Below are positions 1-5,853 of a stretch of 6,057 nt of DNA, one piece after another (positions within the stretch are counted from its first letter, which is position 1; every line of letters starts with the position of its first letter). Where the stretch lies: contig CAYMJV010000111.1 in assembly GCA_964390545.1 (NCBI GenBank), positions 1-6,057 on the forward strand. The letters are read 5' to 3'. The DNA is from CAYMJV01 sp964390545 (lineage in GTDB: Bacteria; Desulfobacterota; BSN033; UBA1163). Made by a program: the position numbers and the translations under genes. A model generated the notes under the pieces. That model did not search any database. It was not told where the DNA came from and saw only the letters and a list, made by a program, of their open reading frames with translations.

Positions 1-680
1 TCAATACGTGATTTGACATTCTGAAATTCTGAGGAGTCCCGTAACTTGAATATGACAGAAGAATAAGCGGGCCGTCGAAACGCTTGGATGAACTGGTCCA
101 CATCTCCCCAAATCTCGGAGCTAAAACCGGAGTTCCCCGCATCAAAGATCCCAACAATCCTCCAGTCACTCATCCCGAAACGGATCGTTTCATTGATTTC
201 TGCACCCTTAAACCTGCGGGCGATACTGCTTCCTATGATGATCTCAGGTGAACCCACTCTCGGGAGGCGTCCCTCCACCAGCCTGACCGTTGGCCGCAGA
301 AGAATGGAGTTTTCTTCAATTCCACGAAGGATCACATTGGAAGGGCTGTTACTCCCTTTTTTCGTAAGAGCAATCAGGACCACGAGCTCCTTGGCCACGA
401 GTCTCTGGCCCTTTGGCCCAAGTGCAATCTCAGGCAATGTTTCCAGAATGGAGGCCGATTGCCTTCCGACACCGCTCACCACTTCGGAATTAGAGCCCTT
501 GCGAAGGACGACCACATTATCATAGGAGCCTGTTTCCACCAAAGTCTTTCGGAGCCCTTCGGCAAGCATCAAGATAGAGGCGAAGACGAAGACGACCAGG
601 GCCATCCCTGACACGGTCAGAAGAGTCGTCAATCTACGGATCCAGAGGTTACGAAAGTTATAGGAAAACGACATGGCCAT
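1..680 (-). CDS. MacB/FtsX-type ABC transporter permease 2 (partial, C-terminus beyond left edge)
   Basis: This is the second inner-membrane permease of the ABC operon; 226 codons are visible and the frame is still open at the left edge. It starts MAMSFSYNFRNLWIRRLTTL, followed by a hydrophobic segment at about residues 18-40 (TM1), then a long soluble region with the family's pattern (DNVVVLRKGSNSEVVSG at about 54-70, EIIIGSSIARRF at about 146-157, WRIVGIFDAG at about 173-182). That is a MacB periplasmic core domain; the FtsX domain with the remaining membrane segments must lie off-window. The start is well supported: an AGGAGG Shine-Dalgarno (689-694) lies 8 bases upstream of the ATG, which overlaps the stop of permease 1 by one base (TAATG). 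The next in-frame ATG, two codons later, is too far from it. It probably pairs with permease 1 as a heterodimer. Family assignment is firm; substrate is unknown. Confidence 0.9.
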   Translation of the reverse strand, partial: MAMSFSYNFRNLWIRRLTTLLTVSGMALVVFVFASILMLAEGLRKTLVETGSYDNVVVLRKGSNSEVVSGVGRQSASILETLPEIALGPKGQRLVAKELVVLIALTKKGSNSPSNVILRGIEENSILLRPTVRLVEGRLPRVGSPEIIIGSSIARRFKGAEINETIRFGMSDWRIVGIFDAGNSGFSSEIWGDVDQFIQAFRRPAYSSVIFKLRDSSEFQNVKSRI

Positions 681-1837
681 TAGCCGATCCTCCTGAGACC
701 GTCAGCAATCCTGACCCTAATGGCCCGTTGGGTGGGAATAATCGCTGCCGTCAAAGCAACAGCGAATGCAGCTAAAAGATCGAACAAAAGAGTGGCCCTT
801 TCTACATTGAAATTTGGAAAATAGGCTCCTAACTCGCTGCTGAAAACTTTTGCGGCAGGGAAGGTCAATACGATTCCCAGAACACAACCGAACAGGGTGA
901 TCACCAGAGATTCTCCGAGGATCAGACCGGCAATGTGTCTACCTCCGAACCCGAGCGTCTTCAGAATAGCATATTCCCCGATTCTTTCTCGAGTGGTCAT
1001 GGCCATGGTGTTCGCCCCCACGGCCATAATGATCACAATGACCACGAAAGAGACAATCTGGACGGCCATCACGATGGCGCCGCTCATGGCCAGAAAGCCC
1101 TGTTGAAACGCCTTTTCCGTCTCTGTCAGGGTTTCTGCCAGAGAATTTTTGAACATTTGGTCAATGGCGATAGCGACCTCCGTTGCGGCGTCTGGACGAG
1201 TGACACCCACCATATAATAGCCGACCTGGCCAGCCCAAGGGTGTGGCGTCTTTTTGAGCTTTTCGTTGAGGTAATCCCAATGAAACATGAACTGAGTTTC
1301 GTCTGTGTCTCTATCTCTTCCCCGATAGATTCCGCGGATCACAAAATCCCAATTTCCAAAGAAGATGGCTCCTTTGAGGGTGATGATATCACCCATCTTC
1401 CATCCGAATCTCGCTGCAAGTTTTCTCCCGACCACGCAACCTTTCCGATCGTTGAAAAAGGATTCTTTTTCCCTTGGAGGGAGGATAAATTCAGGATAGA
1501 GTTCAAAAAAGGTCCTGGGCTCCACGGCAAAGTTGGGGAAAAAGTTCTTTTCCTCGATGTACACGCCGCCAAACCAGGTTCCGTAAGATACAGTTTTTAC
1601 GTTACTAATCTGACGGATTCTATCTCTATAAGAAAACGGAAGGGGAAAAATCAGGGATACGGAATTTCTGGTGATCAGCCGAGTCGCTGAAGAGGCTTCG
1701 ACCCCTGAATACCAGGCGCTGATCACCGTGCGGAGAAGCCCAAAGGCCAGGATAGCGATGGTGATTCCCAGGATGGTGAGCCCGGTACGAAGTTTATTCC
1801 GAAAAGCGTTTCTAAAGAGGATTTTGAGAATGAGCAT
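680..1837 (-). CDS. MacB/FtsX-type ABC transporter permease 1
   Basis: Complete 385-residue inner-membrane permease of the MacB/LolC/FtsX family, about the usual length for a four-helix half-transporter. TM1 is at about residues 18-40. A MacB-type periplasmic core domain spans about 45-245. The FtsX domain follows, with hydrophobic segments at about 252-276, 303-327 and 350-370. Between the second and third helices lies the conserved cytoplasmic stretch TTRERIGEYAILKTLGFGG (281-299), which contacts the ATPase in this family. The C-terminus ends RIADGLRRIG, as is common here. The ATG lies inside the end of the ATPase gene (26-base overlap), and a purine-rich GGAGAAGGG sits 11 bases or more upstream, so translation is probably coupled. 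It lacks its own ATPase domain, unlike true MacB, and presumably uses the LolD-like protein encoded just upstream. The transported compound cannot be inferred. Confidence 0.95.
   Translation of the reverse strand: MLILKILFRNAFRNKLRTGLTILGITIAILAFGLLRTVISAWYSGVEASSATRLITRNSVSLIFPLPFSYRDRIRQISNVKTVSYGTWFGGVYIEEKNFFPNFAVEPRTFFELYPEFILPPREKESFFNDRKGCVVGRKLAARFGWKMGDIITLKGAIFFGNWDFVIRGIYRGRDRDTDETQFMFHWDYLNEKLKKTPHPWAGQVGYYMVGVTRPDAATEVAIAIDQMFKNSLAETLTETEKAFQQGFLAMSGAIVMAVQIVSFVVIVIIMAVGANTMAMTTRERIGEYAILKTLGFGGRHIAGLILGESLVITLFGCVLGIVLTFPAAKVFSSELGAYFPNFNVERATLLFDLLAAFAVALTAAIIPTQRAIRVRIADGLRRIG
689..694 (-). promoter_or_regulatory. Ribosome binding site of permease 2
   Basis: A consensus AGGAGG lies inside the last codons of permease 1, 8 bases upstream of the permease 2 ATG. 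It chooses the ATG at 678-680 over the ATG two codons further on, and with the TAATG junction indicates coupled but efficient translation. Confidence 0.8.
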
Positions 1838-2519
1838 TGTTTAAAACGCCCTTCTCCAGATGTCTGAGGATTTGCGCTCTCTTGGCCGCCCTTGGGTCAT
1901 GAGTTACCATGATGATGGTCTTTCTCAATTCCCTGTTAAGGCGCTCGATCAGATCCAGGATCTCCTCCGCGGAGACACGGTCCAGGTCACCCGTCGGTTC
2001 GTCCGCTACGAGGATGGTTGGATCAGTAACGATGGCGCGGGCGATGGCAACCCTTTGCTGTTCGCCACCGGAAAGCTCTTTGGGATAATGGTCCATCCGA
2101 TGAGAAAGGTTAACCAGACGAAGAGCCATCTCCACATGTTCCCGCCGCTCCTTTCTCGAAAGTCCTGTCAGATGAAGCGGGAGTTCCACATTCTCAAAAG
2201 CCGAAAGGACGGGTATCAAGTTATAAAACTGGAAGATAAAACCTACATTCGTTGCACGCCACTGGGCAAGTTCTACCTCAGAGAGCGAGGTGATATCAAC
2301 GCCTCCTATCTTAATCGTGCCGCTGTCCGCTCTGTCAATACCCGCGATTAGATTGAGGAGGGTCGTCTTCCCCGAACCGGAGGGTCCCATGAGTACCAGA
2401 AACTCGACTTCTCCAATATCAAAACTGATATCGTTCAACACAGGGACAATCTGGCTACCTCGACGATAGGACTTGCTCAAATTTCTTATTTCGACGATGT
2501 TTGCTTTTTGTTCGATCAC
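1812..2519 (-). CDS. LolD/MacB-type ABC transporter ATP-binding protein
   Basis: Cytoplasmic ATPase subunit of 235 residues that powers the two adjacent permeases. All ABC motifs are intact: Walker A GPSGSGKT (45-52), Q-loop Gln97 in FIFQFYNLIP, signature LSGGEQQR (149-156), Walker B ILVADEP (169-175) with catalytic Glu174, D-loop GDLD (177-180) and switch His207. The opening IVEIRNLSKSYRRG, the FYNLIPVLSAFENVELPL segment and the DEPTGDLD run are typical of the LolD/MacB/FtsE-like group that works with MacB-type permeases. The start is a GTG that overlaps the adaptor's stop codon (GTGA), with no evident Shine-Dalgarno of its own, so translation probably depends on re-initiation after the adaptor. 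The alignment with family N-termini supports this start. Its end overlaps permease 1 by 26 bases. Confidence 0.96.
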   Translation of the reverse strand: MIEQKANIVEIRNLSKSYRRGSQIVPVLNDISFDIGEVEFLVLMGPSGSGKTTLLNLIAGIDRADSGTIKIGGVDITSLSEVELAQWRATNVGFIFQFYNLIPVLSAFENVELPLHLTGLSRKERREHVEMALRLVNLSHRMDHYPKELSGGEQQRVAIARAIVTDPTILVADEPTGDLDRVSAEEILDLIERLNRELRKTIIMVTHDPRAAKRAQILRHLEKGVLNNAHSQNPL

Positions 2520-3733
2520 TTTTCAGCAATTTTTATGCGGGAGCCATTCTTCAATCTCCCGGTGGGCTTCACAACAACTCTTTCCCCCGCCTTCACCCCA
2601 TCCAAGATTTCGATCATCTCCCCTAACTCTTCCCCGGTCCTGACCGGTGTTTCAACGACTCGATCTCCCTGGATCACGAAAATAGTACTGTTGCTCCCAT
2701 GGCTAACGAGGGCAGAGCGACTCACAGCCGTGCGGGGTTTCTCTTCTTCAGGTTTCACTGGACGGGAGAGAAAGGAAACCTTGGCCCGCATCTCAGGGAG
2801 GATGCGAGGGTCTTTATCGAGAAAGCGGACTTTAACCATAATGGTGGCCTTGGTCCTGTCTGCGGTGGGTACAATGGTATGGACAACCCCACGGAAACGG
2901 GAATCGGGTAAAGCATCAAGCAGGATTTCACAAGGCTGCCCAGCCTTCACCAACCCAAGGTTCGTTTCTGAAACATCAGCCTCTACCTGCAAGGAGCCCA
3001 GGTCTGCAATGGTGACGACAGCAGCCTTGGCATTGGCAGCCGCTCCCAGGGGAGTGATGATATCTCCGATATCTGCGTTTTTCGTCAACACCACTGCATC
3101 GAAAGGAGCCCTGACCAGGGTATATTCCACAGCGACCTTGGCTGCCTGAAGCGTCGCCAAGCCCGCGTTCACCGCCGCTTCCGCCGCTGCAAGCGATGCC
3201 TGGGTCTTCAGATAACGGGCTTCGGAAGTGTCGTATTCAGCCCTGGGGATAATTCCCTTAGCAACGAGCTCTTTGTTTCGATGGTAGGTGCGAGATACAT
3301 CCTCAAGATCTGCTTTGACCCCTTCCAGATTGGCACGGGCTAATTTTAAGTTCGCCTCTGCCTGATCTCGTGCCGCAATCACATCTTCGTTTTCCAGACG
3401 GGCGATGATCTGCCCTTCTCTCACCCGACTTCCTTCCTCTACCATCAATGCCACGAGGCGGCTTGTGACTTTTGAAGCCACGGCAGCTTTTCGCTGTGCC
3501 ACGACATAGCCACTGGCACTTAACCGGGAAAAGGTTTGGGAAGGATAGACCTGGGAGACGGTTGCCACCTCCACAGAAACAGCCGGTCTGATGAACCCAT
3601 TCAAATAGAGGAAGCCCACAATGAAGACCAGCAGGATTGCCCCCAAGAGATAAATGAGTTTTCTACGCCTGACCGGTCGAAAAGTCTGGACCGATTTATC
3701 AATCTTCAATTTTGAAAGGTCTTCATTGGCCAT
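2516..3733 (-). CDS. HlyD/MacA-like membrane-fusion (periplasmic adaptor) protein of an ABC efflux system
   Basis: Adaptor of 405 residues that should anchor in the inner membrane and link the ABC complex to an outer-membrane channel. The N-terminus is cytoplasmic and basic (RPVRRRK, 19-25), followed by one membrane helix at about 26-47 and no lipobox. The first half of the lipoyl/barrel-sandwich domain is ASGYVVAQRKAAVASKV (73-89) through EEGSRVREGQIIARLE (99-114). An alpha-helical hairpin rich in Ala, Leu and charged residues spans about 116-200. The second lipoyl half is YTLVRAPFDAVVLTKNADIGDII (204-226). A beta-barrel and a membrane-proximal domain follow (about 245-405). At the hairpin tip, Arg152 and Leu156 match the TolC-contacting RLS pattern of AcrA/MacA, but the Ser position holds Pro163. 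It is the first gene of the operon, and its GTGA stop overlaps the ATPase start. The purine run AAGAGAGAG upstream is a weak ribosome-binding site. No convincing -35/-10 pair was found. Confidence 0.93.
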   Translation of the reverse strand: MANEDLSKLKIDKSVQTFRPVRRRKLIYLLGAILLVFIVGFLYLNGFIRPAVSVEVATVSQVYPSQTFSRLSASGYVVAQRKAAVASKVTSRLVALMVEEGSRVREGQIIARLENEDVIAARDQAEANLKLARANLEGVKADLEDVSRTYHRNKELVAKGIIPRAEYDTSEARYLKTQASLAAAEAAVNAGLATLQAAKVAVEYTLVRAPFDAVVLTKNADIGDIITPLGAAANAKAAVVTIADLGSLQVEADVSETNLGLVKAGQPCEILLDALPDSRFRGVVHTIVPTADRTKATIMVKVRFLDKDPRILPEMRAKVSFLSRPVKPEEEKPRTAVSRSALVSHGSNSTIFVIQGDRVVETPVRTGEELGEMIEILDGVKAGERVVVKPTGRLKNGSRIKIAEK

Positions 3734-3786
3734 AATGGCTACTCTCTCTTACATACTAACAGACTGCTGAAAAAATCATCTTTTCC

Positions 3787-3909
3787 AGGTTACTCAAAAA
3801 GGGCCAAATGCAAGGCTCCCGAAATCCTGAGGAGTGAGGCGTACTTGGCCGTACGCCGCAATGACGAAGGATGAGGGAAACGCAGCAGATGGCCATTTTT
3901 GAGTAACCT
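3787..3909. mobile_element. MITE-like inverted-repeat element, 123 bp
   Basis: The ends are 19-base inverted repeats: positions 3787-3805 (aggttactcaaaaagggcc) and 3891-3909 (ggccatttttgagtaacct) match as reverse complements at 18 of 19 positions. A perfect 7-base stem (ggcgtac/gtacgcc) with a 6-base loop sits near the middle, and weaker pairing (atcct/aggat) lies between, so a single strand could fold into one long hairpin. No ORF is inside and no obvious target-site duplication flanks the ends. The right end lies one base from the stop codon of the 335-residue gene and the left end about 50 bases from the adaptor start. It could be a non-autonomous element moved by a transposase elsewhere, or a REP/BIME-like palindrome. 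Either way it may act as a transcription barrier between the two units. The inverted ends are seen directly; mobility is inferred. Confidence 0.7.
3838..3857. repeat. Inner hairpin of the 123-bp element
   Basis: Perfect 7-base inverted repeat ggcgtac (3838-3844) and gtacgcc (3851-3857) around the loop ttggcc, close to the centre of the larger inverted-repeat element. The stem is GC-rich but no T-run follows directly on either strand, so it is not a classical intrinsic terminator by itself. Confidence 0.75.
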
Positions 3910-3910
3910 A

Positions 3911-4918
3911 TTAGAATCTAAGGGCATACTGATTCGCCAACTCAAAATATTTCTTCGCCCTGTTCAGCGCTTCTCTCTTCTCGGCCTCCGGAATATGGGG
4001 ATCATCCAGTCTGAAACTCTCCACCTTTCCACGGACATAGGCACGGTAGCATTTATAAAAGTCTAACACAGAAAGTACCTCTTGATCGCCTGATTTTTCT
4101 ATATAGGCTTGAATGAGGTGTTCAGATAAATCCTCTCTTCCGTGATAGTCAAGATCCATAGCCAGAAAAGCCATATCGGCAGCAACATCGGTATATCGGA
4201 ATCTTTGGTTGAATTCGACGCAGTCGAAGATTGCGATCTCCTTCCCCCAGAAGATATGCTCTAGCCGTAGATCTCCGTGACAATCTCGAATCCGATCGGA
4301 AACAATCCTTCGATGAAACAGCGCTTCTCGGGTTCTGAAAAATTCATCCGTCCTTTTCTGAATCTCCTCATAAACAGGTTTGGAAATGACCACACCAACA
4401 TACTTTCCTGTCTGGTCAAAATTCTCATCTGTATCCTGTTTGACCCGCTCGGGTTTTGCAAAACTTTTGATATGCTCATTCGTCTCTGCGGAAGCGTAGA
4501 ACCGAGCCAGTCTTTCTGAGAGGGCACCCATCATCTCTCGATCCACCTGGCCTTTTGCAAGCAATTTATCGAGAAGCAATTCTTCCGGGATTCGCTTCAT
4601 CTGAACGGCATATTCCTCCACCTGACCTTTCCCATTGAATGAAATCCGGTCCCGGTCAAAGGTAATTTCCACCACCCCCAGGTAGATATCCGGAGAGAGC
4701 CGCCGGTTCAATTTCACTTCCTGTTCGCAAAAATATTTCCTTTTATCGAGGGAGGTGAAATCGAGGAAACCAAAATCGACCGGCTTCTTCACTTTATAGA
4801 CATACTTTCTGGTAAGAAAAACAAGGGAAATATGAGTCTCAATGACCTCCACTTCCTTAGGCAAATCCGGGTAGATTTTGGGATCGAGGAGTGCTTTCTG
4901 AAGAGAGAGAATGTCCAT
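3911..4918 (-). CDS. Aminoglycoside-phosphotransferase-like kinase-fold protein (COG2187-like)
   Basis: Soluble protein of 335 residues with the protein-kinase/APH fold. The N-terminal lobe has VFLTRKYVYKVKKPVDFGFLDF (33-54), with candidate ATP-binding lysines at 42-45, followed by FCEQEVKLNRRLSPDIYLGV (63-82). The catalytic loop is CHGDLRLEHIF (213-223), with Asp216 as the likely catalytic base. FDCVEFNQRFRYTDVAADMAFLAMDLD (231-257) carries the likely metal-binding Asp232. These features match the COG2187 group annotated as aminoglycoside phosphotransferase family; real antibiotic modification is unproven and I do not call this a resistance gene. In many bacteria this domain is fused N-terminally to a COG0645 P-loop kinase; here the P-loop gene is separate and lies 159 bases upstream. 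The ATG lacks a visible Shine-Dalgarno and is preceded by AT-rich repeats. Its TAA stop abuts the 123-bp inverted-repeat element. The natural substrate is unknown. Confidence 0.88.
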   Translation of the reverse strand: MDILSLQKALLDPKIYPDLPKEVEVIETHISLVFLTRKYVYKVKKPVDFGFLDFTSLDKRKYFCEQEVKLNRRLSPDIYLGVVEITFDRDRISFNGKGQVEEYAVQMKRIPEELLLDKLLAKGQVDREMMGALSERLARFYASAETNEHIKSFAKPERVKQDTDENFDQTGKYVGVVISKPVYEEIQKRTDEFFRTREALFHRRIVSDRIRDCHGDLRLEHIFWGKEIAIFDCVEFNQRFRYTDVAADMAFLAMDLDYHGREDLSEHLIQAYIEKSGDQEVLSVLDFYKCYRAYVRGKVESFRLDDPHIPEAEKREALNRAKKYFELANQYALRF

Positions 4919-4931
4919 AAAGAATTTTGTT

Positions 4932-5065
4932 CAATGTCAAATGCCAAAGTTCAAATACCAAATCAAATCCCAAGTTCAAATGTCAAACATTCGGTCTTTT
5001 GAAATTTGACATTCATTTGGCATTTGCCTGCCTGCCGGTAGGCAGGGATTTTGACATTTGAAATT
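4932..5065. repeat. AT-rich inverted-repeat cluster between the two kinase-like genes
   Basis: The 159-base spacer is built from variants of caaatgtcaaa and its complement. Perfect inverted pairs include caaatgccaaa (4938-4948) with tttggcatttg (5016-5026), and tcaaatgtcaaa (4976-4987) with tttgacatttga (5050-5061). It can fold into large AU-rich hairpins. The same 11-mer recurs in the spacer on the other side of the P-loop kinase gene. Function is unknown; no promoter could be separated from this low-complexity background. Confidence 0.75.
5027..5046. repeat. GC-rich palindrome inside the AT-rich repeat cluster
   Basis: The 20-mer cctgcctgccggtaggcagg forms a 7-base perfect stem (cctgcct/aggcagg) with a 6-base loop, or alternatively a 6-base stem with a ggta loop. 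It stands out from the surrounding AT-rich repeats and looks like an insertion between two caaatg-type units. A short T-run (gatttt) follows on the plus strand only, so it is not placed to terminate the minus-strand kinase transcript. Confidence 0.7.
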
Positions 5066-5077
5066 TATCTCCCATCC

Positions 5078-5683
5078 TCACCTTTTCTCAATTTTTCTGA
5101 TTTTCCACCCGGGGAGCGTTTCCTGCTCCGTATCAATGGCCAGGTGGATTATCGAGAGGTTTCTAAACTTCTTTTTCAGATCATCGACATCGACGGGCTG
5201 AAACAGGGCCTTGTTATTCAAGTAAGCCTCTCGAGTCAGGGCATTCGATTCGTAATTCTCTTTCGTCCTTTTTAAAATACGTTCAATCGACTTCTCCTCC
5301 GTACAAACACACTCGGCAATCACAAAAGCCCGATGGAACTTCTCCCCCAACTCTGCAGCTCGCCCCCTCAGTTCCTGGGTGAAGAAGGTGGCATCCAAGA
5401 TCAGCCCGGATTGATCCTTCTTCAAAGTTGTCTCTGCCCGGCGAAACATCTCTTCATAAACCCTTTTTCTTCTGTTCGGATCGGAAGCCACCTTATTGTC
5501 GAAAACATCTTCTCCTTTGAGCACCTCCAACCGAATGATATCGGACCGAAGGATCTGAAACCCTTTTATCTTGGCAATCTCCTCAGTCACCGGGCTTTTC
5601 CAACTTCCCGGAAGACCAACAGAGACGAGGACACTACCGCTTGGGACCTCATATTGAATGACTTCCTTAAAATCTTTTTCCAT
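5078..5683 (-). CDS. P-loop kinase (AAA_33/COG0645-like) with altered Walker A
   Basis: Predicted cytoplasmic nucleotide-binding kinase of 201 residues. The order of motifs fits the COG0645/AAA_33 family: a beta strand VLVSVGLPGS leading to the P-loop (23-30), FQILRSDIIRLEV (42-54) with the usual Ser-Asp, RVYEEMFRRAETTLKKDQSGLILDATF (74-100) with the Walker-B-like LDATF, and AFVIAECVCTEEKSIERILKR (119-139), the strand and arginine-rich lid region. The P-loop reads GLPGSWKSP, so the invariant Gly before Lys29 is Trp28, and Thr/Ser after Ser30 is Pro31. The frame is otherwise intact. The start is firm: Shine-Dalgarno AGGAAAGGG lies 6 bases upstream of the ATG. It probably works with the APH-like protein downstream, since the two domains are often fused elsewhere. 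Zeta-toxin-like or polynucleotide-kinase-like activity are alternatives; no antitoxin gene is visible. Confidence 0.87.
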   Translation of the reverse strand: MEKDFKEVIQYEVPSGSVLVSVGLPGSWKSPVTEEIAKIKGFQILRSDIIRLEVLKGEDVFDNKVASDPNRRKRVYEEMFRRAETTLKKDQSGLILDATFFTQELRGRAAELGEKFHRAFVIAECVCTEEKSIERILKRTKENYESNALTREAYLNNKALFQPVDVDDLKKKFRNLSIIHLAIDTEQETLPGWKIRKIEKR

Positions 5684-5689
5684 CGATAT

Positions 5690-5698
5690 CCCTTTCCT
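5690..5698 (-). promoter_or_regulatory. Ribosome binding site of the P-loop kinase gene
   Basis: AGGAAAGGG on the minus strand, 6 bases before the ATG at 5683. It fixes the start of the 201-residue protein and is the strongest such site in the right half of the window. Confidence 0.75.
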
Positions 5699-5703
5699 GA
5701 GCG

Positions 5704-5845
5704 TCTAATACCAAATGTCAAATCTCAAATTCCAAATGAAATCCAAAATCCTAATGTCAAAATGTTTTATTGCGCAAGTTAATCTAACATTTGGAATTTA
5801 GTCATTTGTTTGACATTTGAACTTTGAAATTTGGATTTACGAATT
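5704..5845. repeat. AT-rich inverted-repeat cluster upstream of the P-loop kinase gene
   Basis: The spacer between the nucleotidase stop and the P-loop kinase start holds nested inverted repeats: caaatgtcaaa (5712-5722) with tttgacatttg (5809-5819), and inside it aaattccaaatg (5727-5738) with catttggaattt (5788-5799), both perfect. aaatccaaa (5739-5747) can also pair with tttggattt (5830-5838). The 11-mer is identical to that of the cluster downstream of the kinase gene. It might act as a weak transcript-end hairpin for the nucleotidase gene, but lacks a GC-rich stem. Confidence 0.75.
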
Positions 5846-5853
5846 TTATTCTA

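Noticed and set aside
8..33. atttgacattctgaaattctg near the left edge as another copy of the AT-rich repeat
   Set aside because: It resembles the tttgacatttgaaattt repeats but lies within the open permease 2 frame and matches only partly, so chance similarity is more likely.
88..525. Open frame on the plus strand (145 codons) near the left edge
   Set aside because: It is antisense to permease 2, whose translated sequence follows the MacB core pattern. The plus-strand product is Ser/Pro/Leu-rich with no recognisable domain.
935..1690. Long open frame on the plus strand (251 codons), antisense to permease 1
   Set aside because: It lies wholly opposite a gene with clear FtsX-family features, has no family-like motifs and no convincing ribosome binding site.
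1860..2351. Open frame on the plus strand (163 codons)
   Set aside because: It is opposite the ATPase gene, which has every ABC motif intact.
2508..3149. Open frame on the plus strand (213 codons)
   Set aside because: It is the complement of the adaptor's coding sequence, and the composition (Thr/Ser/Arg-rich) is typical of a shadow frame.
3753..3780. Sigma-70 promoter for the efflux operon
   Set aside because: TAGTAT (minus strand, 3753-3758) could be a -10 box, but no TTGACA-like -35 lies at 16-18 bases, so it cannot be supported.
3911..4918. Aminoglycoside resistance gene
   Set aside because: The kinase fold is clear, but the sequence fits the uncharacterised COG2187 group rather than known resistance enzymes, and no resistance context is present.
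5027..5052. Intrinsic terminator for the P-loop kinase transcript
   Set aside because: The stem is present, but the T-run follows on the plus strand, whereas the gene is read on the minus strand.
5333..5782. Open frame on the plus strand (149 codons), running into the repeat cluster
   Set aside because: It is mostly antisense to the P-loop kinase and ends in low-complexity repeats, with no domain signal.
4932..5845. CRISPR array
   Set aside because: The repeats are short, imperfect and in both orientations, with no regular spacers and no cas genes nearby.
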